A DNA stretch of 38,739 nucleotides, taken from NCBI GenBank assembly GCA_964524145.1, contig CAZGCA010000059.1:1-38739 (forward strand). Direction: 5' to 3'. The stretch is from CAZGCA01 sp964524145 (GTDB taxonomy: Bacteria; Hydrogenedentota; CAZGCA01). Below the pieces are notes generated by a model. That model was not told the origin of the DNA and made no database searches. It saw nothing but the letters and a program-made list of their open reading frames with translations. Below are positions 1 to 8,267 of this stretch, one piece after another. A program made the translations under genes and the position numbers. The number at the start of each line of letters is the position of its first letter. The first letter of the stretch is position 1.

Positions 1-68
1 TCTACACTTTTTGGTGCCGGTCATTCCATTCTATCTACGGGACTGAAGGCTATTGCAAAACACCGATT

Positions 69-113
69 CCCAGGAGTGAACTCCTGGGCTATTCTCAATC
101 GTCCCTGCGGGAC
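69..113. repeat. Intergenic double palindrome
   Basis: An 8-bp inverted repeat (CCCAGGAG at 69-76, CTCCTGGG at 81-88) is followed by a second palindrome at 101-113 (GTCCC-TGC-GGGAC). This is a REP-like intergenic element. The rest of 1-331 holds no supportable gene; ORFs there are antisense shadows or too short. Confidence 0.6.
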
Positions 114-242
114 TTGGCAGTGTCGTTGTGGTTCGGATCACCTGGTGGGTGAAAGCCTCCTTGTCGTGTTCCTTGCTACTCATAGCGCGTTACAAGTACG
201 TCTTCATTGCATTGCTGAACGATCAAAGCGGCAGCAGAGGTG

Positions 243-272
243 TTGACAAACGCCGCCGTAGCTGCAAGTATT
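243..272 (+). promoter_or_regulatory. Possible promoter of ggt
   Basis: A perfect TTGACA lies at 243-248. Candidate -10 hexamers are weak: AAGTAT at 266-271 with a 17-bp spacer, or TATTAT at 269-274 with a 20-bp spacer. It sits about 60 bp upstream of the gamma-glutamyltranspeptidase start. Confidence 0.35.
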
Positions 273-331
273 ATGACGGTCCTTGAAGAATCGTGTGGTA
301 AACGGATGTGGCCCAATAGGAGGGGTACAGA

Positions 332-2188
332 ATGACGCAGATGCTCAGGGTTTGGCTCGCAGTAGGTTTGTTTCTGGCCGCGGCTCTTATGACCGCGCCC
401 GGCGGGAAAGGGAAGGCGTTTGCCGTGACGATGCGGCCCGTCCTTCGCGGCACCAACTGGATGGTGGTTGCAGGCCGGCCTCTCGTGGCGGAAGCCGGCG
501 CGAAGATGTTCCGCCAGGGCGGCAACTGGGTTGATGCGGGCGTGGCGTCGCTCATCGCGGCATCGGTGATCGAGCACACCTCGTTCACCACCGGCGGTGA
601 GGTGCCCGCGCTCGTCTATGTTGCGGACGAGGGCAAGGTGTACGCAATCAACGGGCAGGGTACCGCTCCGACAGGTGCAACACCCGAGTTTTTCCAGAAC
701 CGGGAGATGGCGTTCCCGCCCAATTCGGGGCCGCTCGCTGCGACCGTACCGGGTGTGCTCGACGCGGCGGTTGTGGCGTTGCAGCGATTCGGCACGATGA
801 GCATCAAAGACGTGCTCGAGCCCAGTATCGAGCTTACGGACCGCGGCTTTCCGCTCAACGCCATCATGTGCGGTGCGTTGATCGAGGACGCCGAGCACGT
901 CAGCCAGTGGAAGTACTCGAAACAGCTGTTCATCGATCAGTTCGGTGGGAAACGGCCCGAGCCGGGCATGATCTTTCGGAACCCCGACCTGGCGGAGACG
1001 TTCAAGAAACTTGTCGAGGCCGAACAGGCCGCGCTAAAGGACGGCAAAAGCAGGGAGGAAGCGCTTGAAGCCGCCCGGGACCGGTTCTACAAAGGCGATA
1101 TCGCAGCGGAGTACTGCCGTGCGTCGCAACAAGAAGGCGGGCTGCACACGGTCGAGGATTTCGCGGCGTTCCGTGCGAAGGTCGAGCCGCCTATCATGAC
1201 CGTGTACCACGGGATTGACGTCTACAAGTGCAACACGTGGACGCAGGGCGCGGTCTTGCTGCAGACCCTGAACATTCTCGAAGGGTACAATCTCAAGTCG
1301 TTCGCGGGCCCGGACGACCCGGACTACATCCATCTTGTTGTCGAAGCGTTCAAGCTGGCTGCCGCCGACCGGGACAAGTACTACGGCGATCCCGATTTTG
1401 CAGATGTCCCGATCAAAGGGTTGCTGAGCAAGGAGTATGCTGCCGACCGCAGGAAACTGATCGACAAGGACCGGGCAGAGACCGAAAAGCAGCATCCGGG
1501 CGACCCGTGGAAGTACCAGGGAGGCGGCGGGTCGGCGGGGATGGCAACCCCTCCGAAGCTTAACGTTGTCGACCACGACGTGGCCGCGTACTATTCGACC
1601 TTCGGCACGACGTCGATCAACACCATGGACAAGGACGGCAACATGTTCTCACTGACGCCAAGCGGCGGATGGCTGCCGTCCTGGGTTGCCGGCAAGACCG
1701 GCATCCCCTGCAGCCAGCGGATGCAGAGTTTCGTCCTGGACCCGGAGATGAACGCAGCCAACGTGGTGGCGCCGGGCAAACGGCCCCGTATCACCCTGAC
1801 ACCGTCGCTCGCGTTCAAGGACGGCAAACCGTTCATGGCGTTCAGCACCCAGTCGGGCGATAACCAGGACCAGGCGCTGCTCCAGGTGTTCCTCAACGTG
1901 GTCGAATGGGGCATGGACATCCAGGAAGCGGTCGAATACCCGCGGTTTCGAACGTTGCACCTTCAGAACTCGTTCGGCGACCACGGTACCAGCCCCGGCA
2001 GCCTTGACATGGAACGCAGGTTTCCCGAGACGACGTTCGAGACGCTGCAAGCCAAAGGGCACCGTGTCGAATGGCTCGACGACTGGACGTTCCCCTGCCA
2101 GCTGACTGCCATCAAGTACCGTCCCGACGAGAAAGTGCTCGAAGGCGGCACAGACGTGCGCGGTGAACGATGGGGTGTTGCGTGGTAG
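332..2188 (+). CDS. ggt: Secreted gamma-glutamyltranspeptidase-family enzyme
   Basis: A 618-aa Ntn-hydrolase precursor of the gamma-glutamyltranspeptidase family. These enzymes self-cleave before a threonine and transfer or hydrolyse the gamma-glutamyl group of glutathione-like substrates, usually outside the cytoplasm. Residues 1-31 form a signal peptide (charged start, hydrophobic core, AFA-like end). The predicted nucleophile is Thr426, in GTTSINTMDKDGN, matching the family's TTH-SVVDKDGN motif. Downstream GKRPRITLTPSLAFKDGKP and NVVEWGMDIQEAVEYPRF match the small-subunit core. Where canonical enzymes carry a GGS-type oxyanion segment, this one reads SGDNQDQ, so it belongs to a divergent branch and its substrate is uncertain. 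The ATG at 332 has AGGAGGGG at 318-325. Length is slightly above the usual 550-600 aa. It is the only plus-strand gene before the minus-strand block. Confidence 0.88.
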   Translation: MTQMLRVWLAVGLFLAAALMTAPGGKGKAFAVTMRPVLRGTNWMVVAGRPLVAEAGAKMFRQGGNWVDAGVASLIAASVIEHTSFTTGGEVPALVYVADEGKVYAINGQGTAPTGATPEFFQNREMAFPPNSGPLAATVPGVLDAAVVALQRFGTMSIKDVLEPSIELTDRGFPLNAIMCGALIEDAEHVSQWKYSKQLFIDQFGGKRPEPGMIFRNPDLAETFKKLVEAEQAALKDGKSREEALEAARDRFYKGDIAAEYCRASQQEGGLHTVEDFAAFRAKVEPPIMTVYHGIDVYKCNTWTQGAVLLQTLNILEGYNLKSFAGPDDPDYIHLVVEAFKLAAADRDKYYGDPDFADVPIKGLLSKEYAADRRKLIDKDRAETEKQHPGDPWKYQGGGGSAGMATPPKLNVVDHDVAAYYSTFGTTSINTMDKDGNMFSLTPSGGWLPSWVAGKTGIPCSQRMQSFVLDPEMNAANVVAPGKRPRITLTPSLAFKDGKPFMAFSTQSGDNQDQALLQVFLNVVEWGMDIQEAVEYPRFRTLHLQNSFGDHGTSPGSLDMERRFPETTFETLQAKGHRVEWLDDWTFPCQLTAIKYRPDEKVLEGGTDVRGERWGVAW

Positions 2189-2239
2189 CCGACGCTGCGT
2201 GCTGTCAGGTGGGTAATTGGGGTGCCGGTGCAGGTAGAT

Positions 2240-2350
2240 AGAAAGCGGCACGTCGCCGAGAACGCTGTAACGCTGCCATCCTGTTGCAGGATGGCAAGGG
2301 AAGTAATTTGGGGGAGTAACCCTTACGTCACTGCGTCCTCAACACGTGCC
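2240..2350. repeat. Repeat module C, copy 1
   Basis: About 110 bp, from AGAAAGCGGCACGT through GTAACCCTTACGTCACTGCG to CGTGCC. Copies recur at 7994-8104 and 8588-8699 with only scattered differences. It fills the gap between ggt and the HAF-repeat gene and is followed directly by module A. It carries a small hairpin (CATCCTGTTGCAGGATG). Confidence 0.85.
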
Positions 2351-2402
2351 CCCACAGTGTATCCTACCCGTCCAAGCCCTCCTGGTTTCGGTCCCTGGTG
2401 GG
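2351..2402. repeat. Repeat module A, copy 1 (degenerate)
   Basis: Starts with a TGTATCCTACCCGTCCAAG-like block shared with 3892-3968, 7339-7391 and 8700-8757, but is more diverged. The HAF gene's stop codon and its last residues (GLDG) lie inside it. Confidence 0.65.
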
Positions 2403-3821
2403 ACAGTCCATTATTCTCTTCGCCGCTGTGACTACGAGTAATGCGAGTGCAACCGCACCAATGAAGGTCAACGCTGGCACCTCCCCCCAGCTCATCGGGT
2501 CAATCGGGTCGTAGCCAAACCTGAACTCGTCCGCGTTGCTCATACCGTCCCCGTCCCAATCGTTAAGCCCGTCACGGATGCCGTCCGGCGTGTCTTGGAA
2601 GCTGTCTCCCGTGCTGTCTGGGGCAAGCGGGTTGAACGGATTCTGCACTCCCCCAGTATCCGGATCCAGGTCCCTGGTCTCCCACGAATCGAGCAGCCCG
2701 TCGCCGTCGCTGTCCGGGGGAGGTCCTGACGGTGCAAGTGAGGCGATCCATCCCTCGGTGTCGCCTGAAGGATTCTGCCCACTGCCCACGATTGTCAGAC
2801 TGTCACTTGAGATCTTGGCCGCTGCTGGTGTCCAACCGGTCAGGTCCAGCCCATGGTCGTTCACAAGCACGTCCTTGAGATTACGCATACCGTTCGTCGC
2901 GTCCCAGATGAACGCCTCCCGTCCGCTGGCGGAATTACCGTAACCTAGGACAACCGAGCCGTCCGCGGAGACGCCATGAGCGGAGCTGTCGAAACTTCCT
3001 CCCGGCAGGTCGCCAAGAGCGACCATGCCCCCCGTCGACGTCCACCGGAACGCCTCCTCTCCGCTGGCGGAATCGCTTTGCCCCACGACAACCGACCCGT
3101 CCGCCGAGACGCCCTTAGCAGAGCTTCCAACGGTTCCTCCAGGCAGATCGCCAAGGCCCACCATGCCTCCTGTCGATGTCCAGCGGAACGCCTCCTCTCC
3201 GCTGGCGGAGTCGCTAGTACCCACGACAACCGACCCGTCCGCCGAGACTGAATTGGCATGGCTCCCGGACGTTGCCCCAGGGAGGACACCAAGACCAACC
3301 ATGCCCCCCGTCGACGTCCACCGGAACGCCTCGCCTCCATTGACGGAGATAGAATAGGTATCACCTACGACTACCGAGCCGTCCGCCGAGACGTCAAACG
3401 CCATGCTCCAGTGGGGCGGAGCAGGCAGGCCGAGAAGGCTCATCATCCCTCCCGTCGGTGTCCAGCGGAATGCCTCATGTCCGACGTCGGTAACACCGAG
3501 TCCTACAACGACCGACCCGTCCTCGGAAACACCCCCCGCTATGCTTTCGAACGGCTCTCCAGGCAGATCGCCAAGGCCCACCATGCCTCCTGTCGATGTC
3601 CAGCGGAACGCCTCAGGTCCGCTGGCGGAGAGGCTCATACCAACGACAACCGAGCCGTCCGCCGAGACATCGGAGACACCGCTTTGGAACGTTCCCCCAG
3701 GCAGGTCGCCTAGACCCTGGAAATAGGCGGCCCACGCTTGGCCCGGTAGCCCCAGAGCTGCCACTCCACACACGGTAAGTGTCAAGACAAGGGTGCTATA
3801 GGACGTGGTTCTTAAGAGCAT
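2364..3821 (-). CDS. HAF-repeat secreted protein with C-terminal anchor
   Basis: A 485-aa exported protein. The start is the ATG at 3821 (MLLRTTSYSTLVLTL), preceded by GGGAGGA; a TTG at 3839 would add six acidic residues and is unlikely. A signal peptide ends near AWAAYF. It is followed by six tandem HAF-type repeats of about 45 residues, with core GVSADGSVVVG - EAFRWTSTGGM - GLGDLPGG, and a seventh partial unit. Next come two calcium-binding-like thrombospondin type-3 motifs (DSDGDGLLDSWE, DWDGDGMSNADEF). The end has a hydrophobic helix (ALTFIGAVALALLVV), basic residues and a short tail, a layout like that of sorted surface proteins. HAF repeats are known from extracellular proteins of unknown function. 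The repeats are also visible in the DNA, so copy number may vary between strains. Confidence 0.85.
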   Translation of the reverse strand: MLLRTTSYSTLVLTLTVCGVAALGLPGQAWAAYFQGLGDLPGGTFQSGVSDVSADGSVVVGMSLSASGPEAFRWTSTGGMVGLGDLPGEPFESIAGGVSEDGSVVVGLGVTDVGHEAFRWTPTGGMMSLLGLPAPPHWSMAFDVSADGSVVVGDTYSISVNGGEAFRWTSTGGMVGLGVLPGATSGSHANSVSADGSVVVGTSDSASGEEAFRWTSTGGMVGLGDLPGGTVGSSAKGVSADGSVVVGQSDSASGEEAFRWTSTGGMVALGDLPGGSFDSSAHGVSADGSVVLGYGNSASGREAFIWDATNGMRNLKDVLVNDHGLDLTGWTPAAAKISSDSLTIVGSGQNPSGDTEGWIASLAPSGPPPDSDGDGLLDSWETRDLDPDTGGVQNPFNPLAPDSTGDSFQDTPDGIRDGLNDWDGDGMSNADEFRFGYDPIDPMSWGEVPALTFIGAVALALLVVTAAKRIMDCPTRDRNQEGLDG

Positions 3822-3891
3822 TTCTTCTTCCTCCCGCAAATATGTGAGACATGCTGCCCCTCCGACTCACCAACTTTACCCGATTAGCGTA

Positions 3892-3968
3892 GCACCGTGC
3901 CGCCACAATGTATCCTACGCGTCCAAGTCCTCCGGGTCAAGCTCCCGCGTGTTCCCGCACACACGACA
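3892..3968. repeat. Repeat module A, copy 2
   Basis: Block GTGCCGCCACAATGTATCCT followed by CGTCCAAGTCCTCCGGGTCA, shared with 7339-7391 and 8700-8757. Read on the minus strand it encodes GNTRELDPEDLDA and a stop. No gene is supported around it. Confidence 0.75.
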
Positions 3969-4010
3969 CTGTATACACCGAACGCCTCACAACAGGTGAT
4001 ATCGTGCGTT

Positions 4011-4547
4011 TCATTTGGAACACTCAACACCTTCCAAGCGGCTCAGTATGTTCTTCAACTCGGCTTGCTGTTCCTTGAGCCAATCGACTTTCAAGTGTGA
4101 GACTCCGGACCGCACCCCTGTCATGGACCGCGCCAGTACCTTTCGACACACCGTGTAAGCTGCTTGAATATCCTTTGCTTGCTTGCTGCTCATACCCGCG
4201 ATGTCAGGCAAACAAGTTCGATACACTTCCATGGAAAAACTCCCTCCTGCCTCTTGCGGGATGACCTCCAGCGTAAAATTCCCGTCGTAGGAACTCAGGC
4301 CGTTCCTGCTTAGGAAATCGTCCACGTTCTTGGCTCGGCCCAGAAACTCGACCCTTTCCACGTTCGCTGCTAATTCCAGTTGCACCATGGACAATACATT
4401 CCTCCTGCGTTCTTTCTTTTGCCGTCGGTCGCGTCGCTCTGTCAAAAAGAAACTGAGATGCACGCCCAACAATGCCATGCCCCCAGCAATCAGACCGCCT
4501 ATCACGCTGCTAATAAACGGTGTGTTAAGAAACGTTTCCCAACTCAT
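4011..4547 (-). CDS. Small membrane-anchored protein coupled to the nuclease
   Basis: 178 aa, starting MSWETFLNTPF at 4547 with GGGAGGGA just upstream; the frame stays open further upstream but overlaps the nuclease gene. One transmembrane helix (about residues 12-36, SSVIGGLIAGGMALLGVHLSFFL) is followed by a very basic stretch (ERRDRRQKKERRR), predicting a cytoplasmic C-terminal region. The rest is mostly helical, with no motif I recognise. The gene overlaps the 3' end of the nuclease-RAMA gene by 23 bp, so translation is probably coupled. The context suggests a membrane partner, sensor or effector for that protein. This is inference from gene order only. Confidence 0.8.
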   Translation of the reverse strand: MSWETFLNTPFISSVIGGLIAGGMALLGVHLSFFLTERRDRRQKKERRRNVLSMVQLELAANVERVEFLGRAKNVDDFLSRNGLSSYDGNFTLEVIPQEAGGSFSMEVYRTCLPDIAGMSSKQAKDIQAAYTVCRKVLARSMTGVRSGVSHLKVDWLKEQQAELKNILSRLEGVECSK

Positions 4548-5625
4548 CGCTGTCCCTCCCTTTGGCACCTTCGGGTGTAGGGTTCTGGTCGCAGAATTGT
4601 TGCCGGATGGATTCCAGAGGCTTCGAGCTACCATCAGAGTCGGTGAAATTCCAGAACACCCATCCGTTCGGCGCGTGAACGCCGTGCTTCGCGGTAACTG
4701 CTCCGCCGGCTGCCGAGGGGCTGCTGTATGCTTTGCCCTCGAACAGAACTGTCCCGTTAGCCTGTACAGCCGCTTCATATCGGGTGCCCTTGTACTCGAC
4801 AAAGATAGTAGTTTCCGGCTGGATCAGCTCTGCTGCAAGAAGGTCTTTCAGCTTGCAGCGTGAGCCGGAGCGTCTCTCCCTCTTCACAGCTTCATCTTTC
4901 TTTGATGCAGGGAGAGAGACCTCGACGTTGTCAAGAATCGCCGCTGAACTTTCGTTGAGCATTTTCCGGAGGCCGGTAACGATGTGGTCGGCCGATACTG
5001 CGACTCCTGAATCCCGTTTCAACACGCGCCGCAAGGCTCTGATTGAATCGGCAGAAAGAATGGCCTGAAGCAGACTTTTTGGATCGAGCGCAGTGGTTAT
5101 GTTCCAGAGTTTCTTAAGAGCGCCTCGTTTCACGTTCCTGAGGCTGATCAAATCAAACTTCTTCGCCAGTACCTCGACTTCGTCGTGAAGCATATCCCAC
5201 TGTTCGACTAGTTTCGTTACGGGCGGTTGCCCAAACTCGACATGGTAAATCCGCCACTGGCGGCCGTTGGTGAGCAGCACCCATTCACAGCCCGCGTCTA
5301 TCGCGTAGCGCGACGCTTGCTTGAGGTGCTTGGGCGCCAAGTCCACAGCGACCCGCTTAAGCTCAACCATGATGATGGGGGCGGCCTCCTCACCCTCCTC
5401 TAACTGGATTGCAAAGTCAACATGTTCCGTATCCCCCGCGCCGCGCACTGCGCGTTCTCGCGAAAGATGGGTGAGAGCATCATAGCCCATGACCCGCTCG
5501 AAGATGCGCTCGACTCTGCGACGAGTCTCCGCTTCGTTTCCGTCTCCTCGCAGAACATCAGCGATAAGGTTCCGCGAATCCAAGATAGCCCGCTTCCGTT
5601 CTTTGGTAAGCTTCTCTTTCGGCAT
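4525..5625 (-). CDS. HsdR-N-like PD-(D/E)XK nuclease fused to a RAMA domain
   Basis: 366 aa. The N-terminal part matches the type I restriction HsdR N-terminal nuclease fold: Asp70 in HVDFAI, Glu88 and Lys90 in MVELKR, Gln103 in KQASRYA, then TNGRQWRIY at 119-127. The C-terminal part (about 258-327) matches the RAMA domain (restriction enzyme adenine methylase associated), with FVEYKGTRYEAAV, SSPSAAG and NGWVFWNF. RAMA is predicted to sense modified DNA. There is no helicase, methylase or specificity subunit nearby, so this is not a complete type I system. A modification-dependent nuclease or regulator is the simplest reading. The start ATG at 5625 has GGGAGGA 6 bp upstream. The upstream gap is repeat module B. 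Confidence 0.85.
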   Translation of the reverse strand: MPKEKLTKERKRAILDSRNLIADVLRGDGNEAETRRRVERIFERVMGYDALTHLSRERAVRGAGDTEHVDFAIQLEEGEEAAPIIMVELKRVAVDLAPKHLKQASRYAIDAGCEWVLLTNGRQWRIYHVEFGQPPVTKLVEQWDMLHDEVEVLAKKFDLISLRNVKRGALKKLWNITTALDPKSLLQAILSADSIRALRRVLKRDSGVAVSADHIVTGLRKMLNESSAAILDNVEVSLPASKKDEAVKRERRSGSRCKLKDLLAAELIQPETTIFVEYKGTRYEAAVQANGTVLFEGKAYSSPSAAGGAVTAKHGVHAPNGWVFWNFTDSDGSSKPLESIRQQFCDQNPTPEGAKGRDSDELGNVS

Positions 5626-5681
5626 TTCAGTCCTCCCGTTTACTGTCTGGCAAACTTGCCATCACTAACCCGCTCTTTGCT

Positions 5682-6247
5682 GTCTTCGAGGGCGAAACCC
5701 TGAATTGAGACTTTTCACCCGTTCTATAATAGTAGACGCAGTTCCCCGCCGATTTCTTTCAACTTTTTCAAGGGCACCGCTCCCACAGGCAGACCGGAAG
5801 TGTCCCGCGTCGGAACGTGTTACGACGTGCAGCCATGGCAAATCTCCCCGGTCTCCGCATCTTCCCCGTGGAGTAGTCTACGAGATGCGGGCGGGATTGT
5901 CAACAGCGCGCCGAGGGGAGCCATTTGCGTTGTGGCAGTTCTCTGGAGTGCGGTAGCTTGCTACCGCTGTTCTGTTGGACAGCTTGCTGTCCAATAAGCC
6001 GGACTCAAGCAAGCTTGGTCCTGATAAAAGCGCAAGCAAGCTTGCGCACTCCACATCTGCCTGGGGGTCAATTGCACACTTCAGTCGTCCGAGAACACAA
6101 CAACACGACAAATTGCCCATATCTTTGGGGTAACAAGTCCCCTTACCGCTTTGCATCATCCTCCCATGACAACACTTACCAGCAGCGCAAATGGCTCGCT
6201 CTCTGTCGCAACCGCCGCTCTTGGTTCGTCACCGTGGGGTGTAATGG
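5682..6247. repeat. 566-bp direct repeat (module B), copy 1
   Basis: Nearly identical in sequence and order to 7425-7988, from GTCTTCGAGGGCGAAACCC to the segment ending CGTGGGG-GTAATGG. The two copies flank the MORN-TPR gene in direct orientation. It occupies the whole gap between the nuclease-RAMA and MORN-TPR genes. ORFs within it (for example at 5705-5997) are shadows. Confidence 0.9.
5946..6052. repeat. Array of AGCTTGCT palindromes bounded by inverted ends
   Basis: Four short palindromes in 107 bp: GGTAGCTTGCTACC, GGACAGCTTGCTGTCC, GACTCAAGCAAGCTTGGTC and GCGCAAGCAAGCTTGCGC. The unit opens with GGAGTGCG and closes with CGCACTCC. It recurs inside the second module B copy at 7685-7792. 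Confidence 0.8.
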
Positions 6248-6296
6248 GGTAGCTTGTCAAAAGGCTAAGGGAGGGTTCCCGCGCGGGACGGGTTTC

Positions 6297-7322
6297 TCAT
6301 TTCTGCCGTCCAGATGCTTGGCGAAGAGCGTCGACAAAAGAGGCTCGCGGAGCAAGACCCAGCTCACGGCATCGGTCAACATCCTCCCATGCTTTATCGT
6401 ACTGCCCGACGTACGCCCACGCTATAGCACGACCATGATAGGCGCGGGCCATATCCGGCTGCAGTTCCACCGCCTTGCTATAGTCGGAAATCGCTTTGGC
6501 ATAGTCCTTCAAGTGGTCTGTGTAGAGGCCGCCTCTGTTGTAGTAGGCTTCCATATAGGAGGGATTCAACTCAATTGCCTTGCTGTAGTCCTGAAGGGCC
6601 TCCTTGTGTTTTCCCGTCTTTGCGTACAAAGTCCCGCGCGAGTTAAAGGCAACTGCACTTATGGGACTGATCGCGATGGCCTGATCAAAATCCGCCATGG
6701 CGCGCCCATAGTCCTCCTTGGCGACAAAGGCAAGACCACGGTTGTTAAAGGCATCTGCGAGACGGGGCGTCAGCTCAAGCGCCTTGCTGTGGTCTGCAAT
6801 GGCTTTGTCGTAGTTTTCCAGACGGCGATGCACACAGCCACGGTTGTCATAGGCTTCTGCAAAGGCTGGGTGCAGCCTAATCGCCTCGGAAAAAGAGGCA
6901 AGCGCAGCTTCCAACTCACCAGCCAACACCTGTTCCACACCTCGCTCATTATGATTATCGGCATCCGCTGGTGTATCTCCTGGCGTCGGCGTACCCGTCA
7001 GCGGCGTTGTCAAATCGGCGCCGACGTACTCGTCGTTCCGCCACTCGCCAGTGACTCGGCGTCCATCCGGAAAGGTCAACGTCCCCTGACCGTCCCGCTT
7101 GCCCTTCGCATACTCGCCCACGTACTTCCCGCCGCCCGGATAGGTGTACTCGCCGAACCCGTGTGGCCGGCCGGTCAATGCCATCCCTTTGTAGTACCCG
7201 CCTTGTTCCATCCGGCCCTCGTAGTACGTGGGCGACACGGCGCTTTGCTCGCCCGTGTCGCATCCCAGCACGCACACCAGCCCGAGAAACGCCACAGCGC
7301 CTATCACTTTCAGAATCGTCAC
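6297..7322 (-). CDS. MORN and TPR repeat lipoprotein
   Basis: 341 aa. A lipoprotein signal ends in LVCVLGC, with Cys21 as the predicted lipidated residue. Residues about 40-105 hold MORN repeats (YKGMALTGRPHGFGEYTYPGG, KYVGEYAKGKRDGQGTLTF, TGEWRNDEY), followed by a Thr/Pro/Asp-rich linker. From about 122 there are six consecutive 34-residue TPRs of the NRG...Y.KAI.DYSKAIEL.P type. Both modules are protein-interaction scaffolds, and the lipid anchor places it at an outer or inner membrane face. The start is a GTG at 7322 with GAGGAGGA upstream. The gene is bracketed by two 566-bp direct repeats. The partner is unknown. Confidence 0.85.
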   Translation of the reverse strand: MTILKVIGAVAFLGLVCVLGCDTGEQSAVSPTYYEGRMEQGGYYKGMALTGRPHGFGEYTYPGGGKYVGEYAKGKRDGQGTLTFPDGRRVTGEWRNDEYVGADLTTPLTGTPTPGDTPADADNHNERGVEQVLAGELEAALASFSEAIRLHPAFAEAYDNRGCVHRRLENYDKAIADHSKALELTPRLADAFNNRGLAFVAKEDYGRAMADFDQAIAISPISAVAFNSRGTLYAKTGKHKEALQDYSKAIELNPSYMEAYYNRGGLYTDHLKDYAKAISDYSKAVELQPDMARAYHGRAIAWAYVGQYDKAWEDVDRCRELGLAPRASFVDALRQASGRQK

Positions 7323-7338
7323 GGCTTGCTCAGTCCTC

Positions 7339-7391
7339 CTCTACCCGTCCAAATCCTCCGGGTCAAGCTCCCGCGTGTTTCCAAACACAGG
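7339..7391. repeat. Repeat module A, copy 3
   Basis: Lies just upstream of the MORN-TPR gene. Read on the minus strand it encodes GNTRELDPEDLDG and a stop, with an open frame extending back to GFALEDGIPEL. The Shine-Dalgarno of the MORN-TPR gene follows immediately. Confidence 0.75.
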
Positions 7392-7424
7392 ACGCTTCCC
7401 GCCCGGGCCCAGTTCCGGGATCCC

Positions 7425-7988
7425 GTCTTCGAGGGCGAAACCCTAAATTGAGACTTTTCACCCGTTTATAATAGTAGACGCAGTCTGCCGCCGATTTCTT
7501 TCAACTTTTTCAAGGGCACCGCTCCCACAGGCAGACCGAGAGTGTGACGCATCGGAAAGTGTTACGACGTGCAGCCATGGCAAATCTCCCCGGTCTCCGC
7601 ATCTTCACCGTGCAGTAGTCTACGAGATGCGGACGGGATTGTCAATGCTTATATGTTCTCAACGCATTTGCGCTGTGGCTGTTTTGGAGTGCGGTAGCTT
7701 GCTACCGCTGTTCTGTTGGACAGCTTGCTGTCCAATAAGCCGGACTCAAGCAAGCTTGGTCCTGATAAAAGCGCAAGCAAGCTTGCGCACTCCACATCTG
7801 CTTGGGGGTCAATTCGACACTTCTCCCGTCGGAGAACACAAGAACACGACGAATTGCCCACATCTCTGGGGTAACAAGTCTCCTTACCGCTTTGCATCAT
7901 CTTCCCATAACAACATTTGCCAGCAGCGCAAATGGCTCGCTCTCTGTCGCAACCGCCGCTCTTGCCTCGTTACCGTGGGGCGTAATGG
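7425..7988. repeat. 566-bp direct repeat (module B), copy 2
   Basis: Second copy of 5682-6247, including the palindrome array at 7685-7792. With module A at 7339 and module C at 7994 it fills 7323-8081; no independent gene is supported there. Confidence 0.9.
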
Positions 7989-7993
7989 AAAGA

Positions 7994-8104
7994 AGAAAGC
8001 GGCACGTTCCTCGGAGAACGCTGTAACGTCCATCCCGTTGCAGGATGGCAAGGGAGTATTTAAGGGGGAGTAACCCTTACGTCACTGCGTCCTCAACACG
8101 TGCC
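7994..8104. repeat. Repeat module C, copy 2
   Basis: Matches 2240-2350 and 8588-8699. The 3' end of the 61-aa minus-strand gene, encoding its last residues (GRHVLRTQ), lies inside it, so the repeat supplies a coding tail and stop codon. Confidence 0.85.
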
Positions 8105-8267
8105 GCCCATTTGCCCCTCGCCGCTTCAGATCATCCAGCAGCGTCTCCAGAATATGTACTACCTTCTCCAGCTCCGCTTCGGTGTTGGCCTCTGGTTCAG
8201 CGAAGTCCAGCTCCACTCGCAACCGATTCAGCAAAGTCTCAATCCGCATAAAGACGTCGTCACTCAC
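8082..8267 (-). CDS. Tiny acidic helical protein (second gene of a pair)
   Basis: 61 aa, GTG start at 8267 overlapping the stop of the upstream gene (GTGA, 4 bp), which indicates translational coupling. The sequence is helical and acidic (ETLLNRLRVELDFAEPEANTEAELEKVVHILETLLDDLKRR), consistent with a coiled-coil or helical hairpin. Its last residues are encoded in repeat module C. No family recognised. With its partner it has the format of a small two-gene module such as toxin-antitoxin, but nothing in the sequence shows toxicity. Confidence 0.6.
   Translation of the reverse strand: MSDDVFMRIETLLNRLRVELDFAEPEANTEAELEKVVHILETLLDDLKRRGANGRHVLRTQ

Noticed and set aside
5946..6052. CRISPR array
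   Set aside because: Palindromes differ from each other and there are no regular spacers.
5925..7451. 508-aa plus-strand frame over module B and the MORN-TPR gene
   Set aside because: Starts in the palindrome array and runs antisense to the TPR gene; repeat-derived composition.
5682..7988. Composite transposon
   Set aside because: No transposase and no terminal inverted repeats at the ends of the 566-bp copies.
7627..8073. 148-aa plus-strand frame in module B copy 2
   Set aside because: Same frame is disrupted or different in copy 1; repeat-encoded, no start signal.
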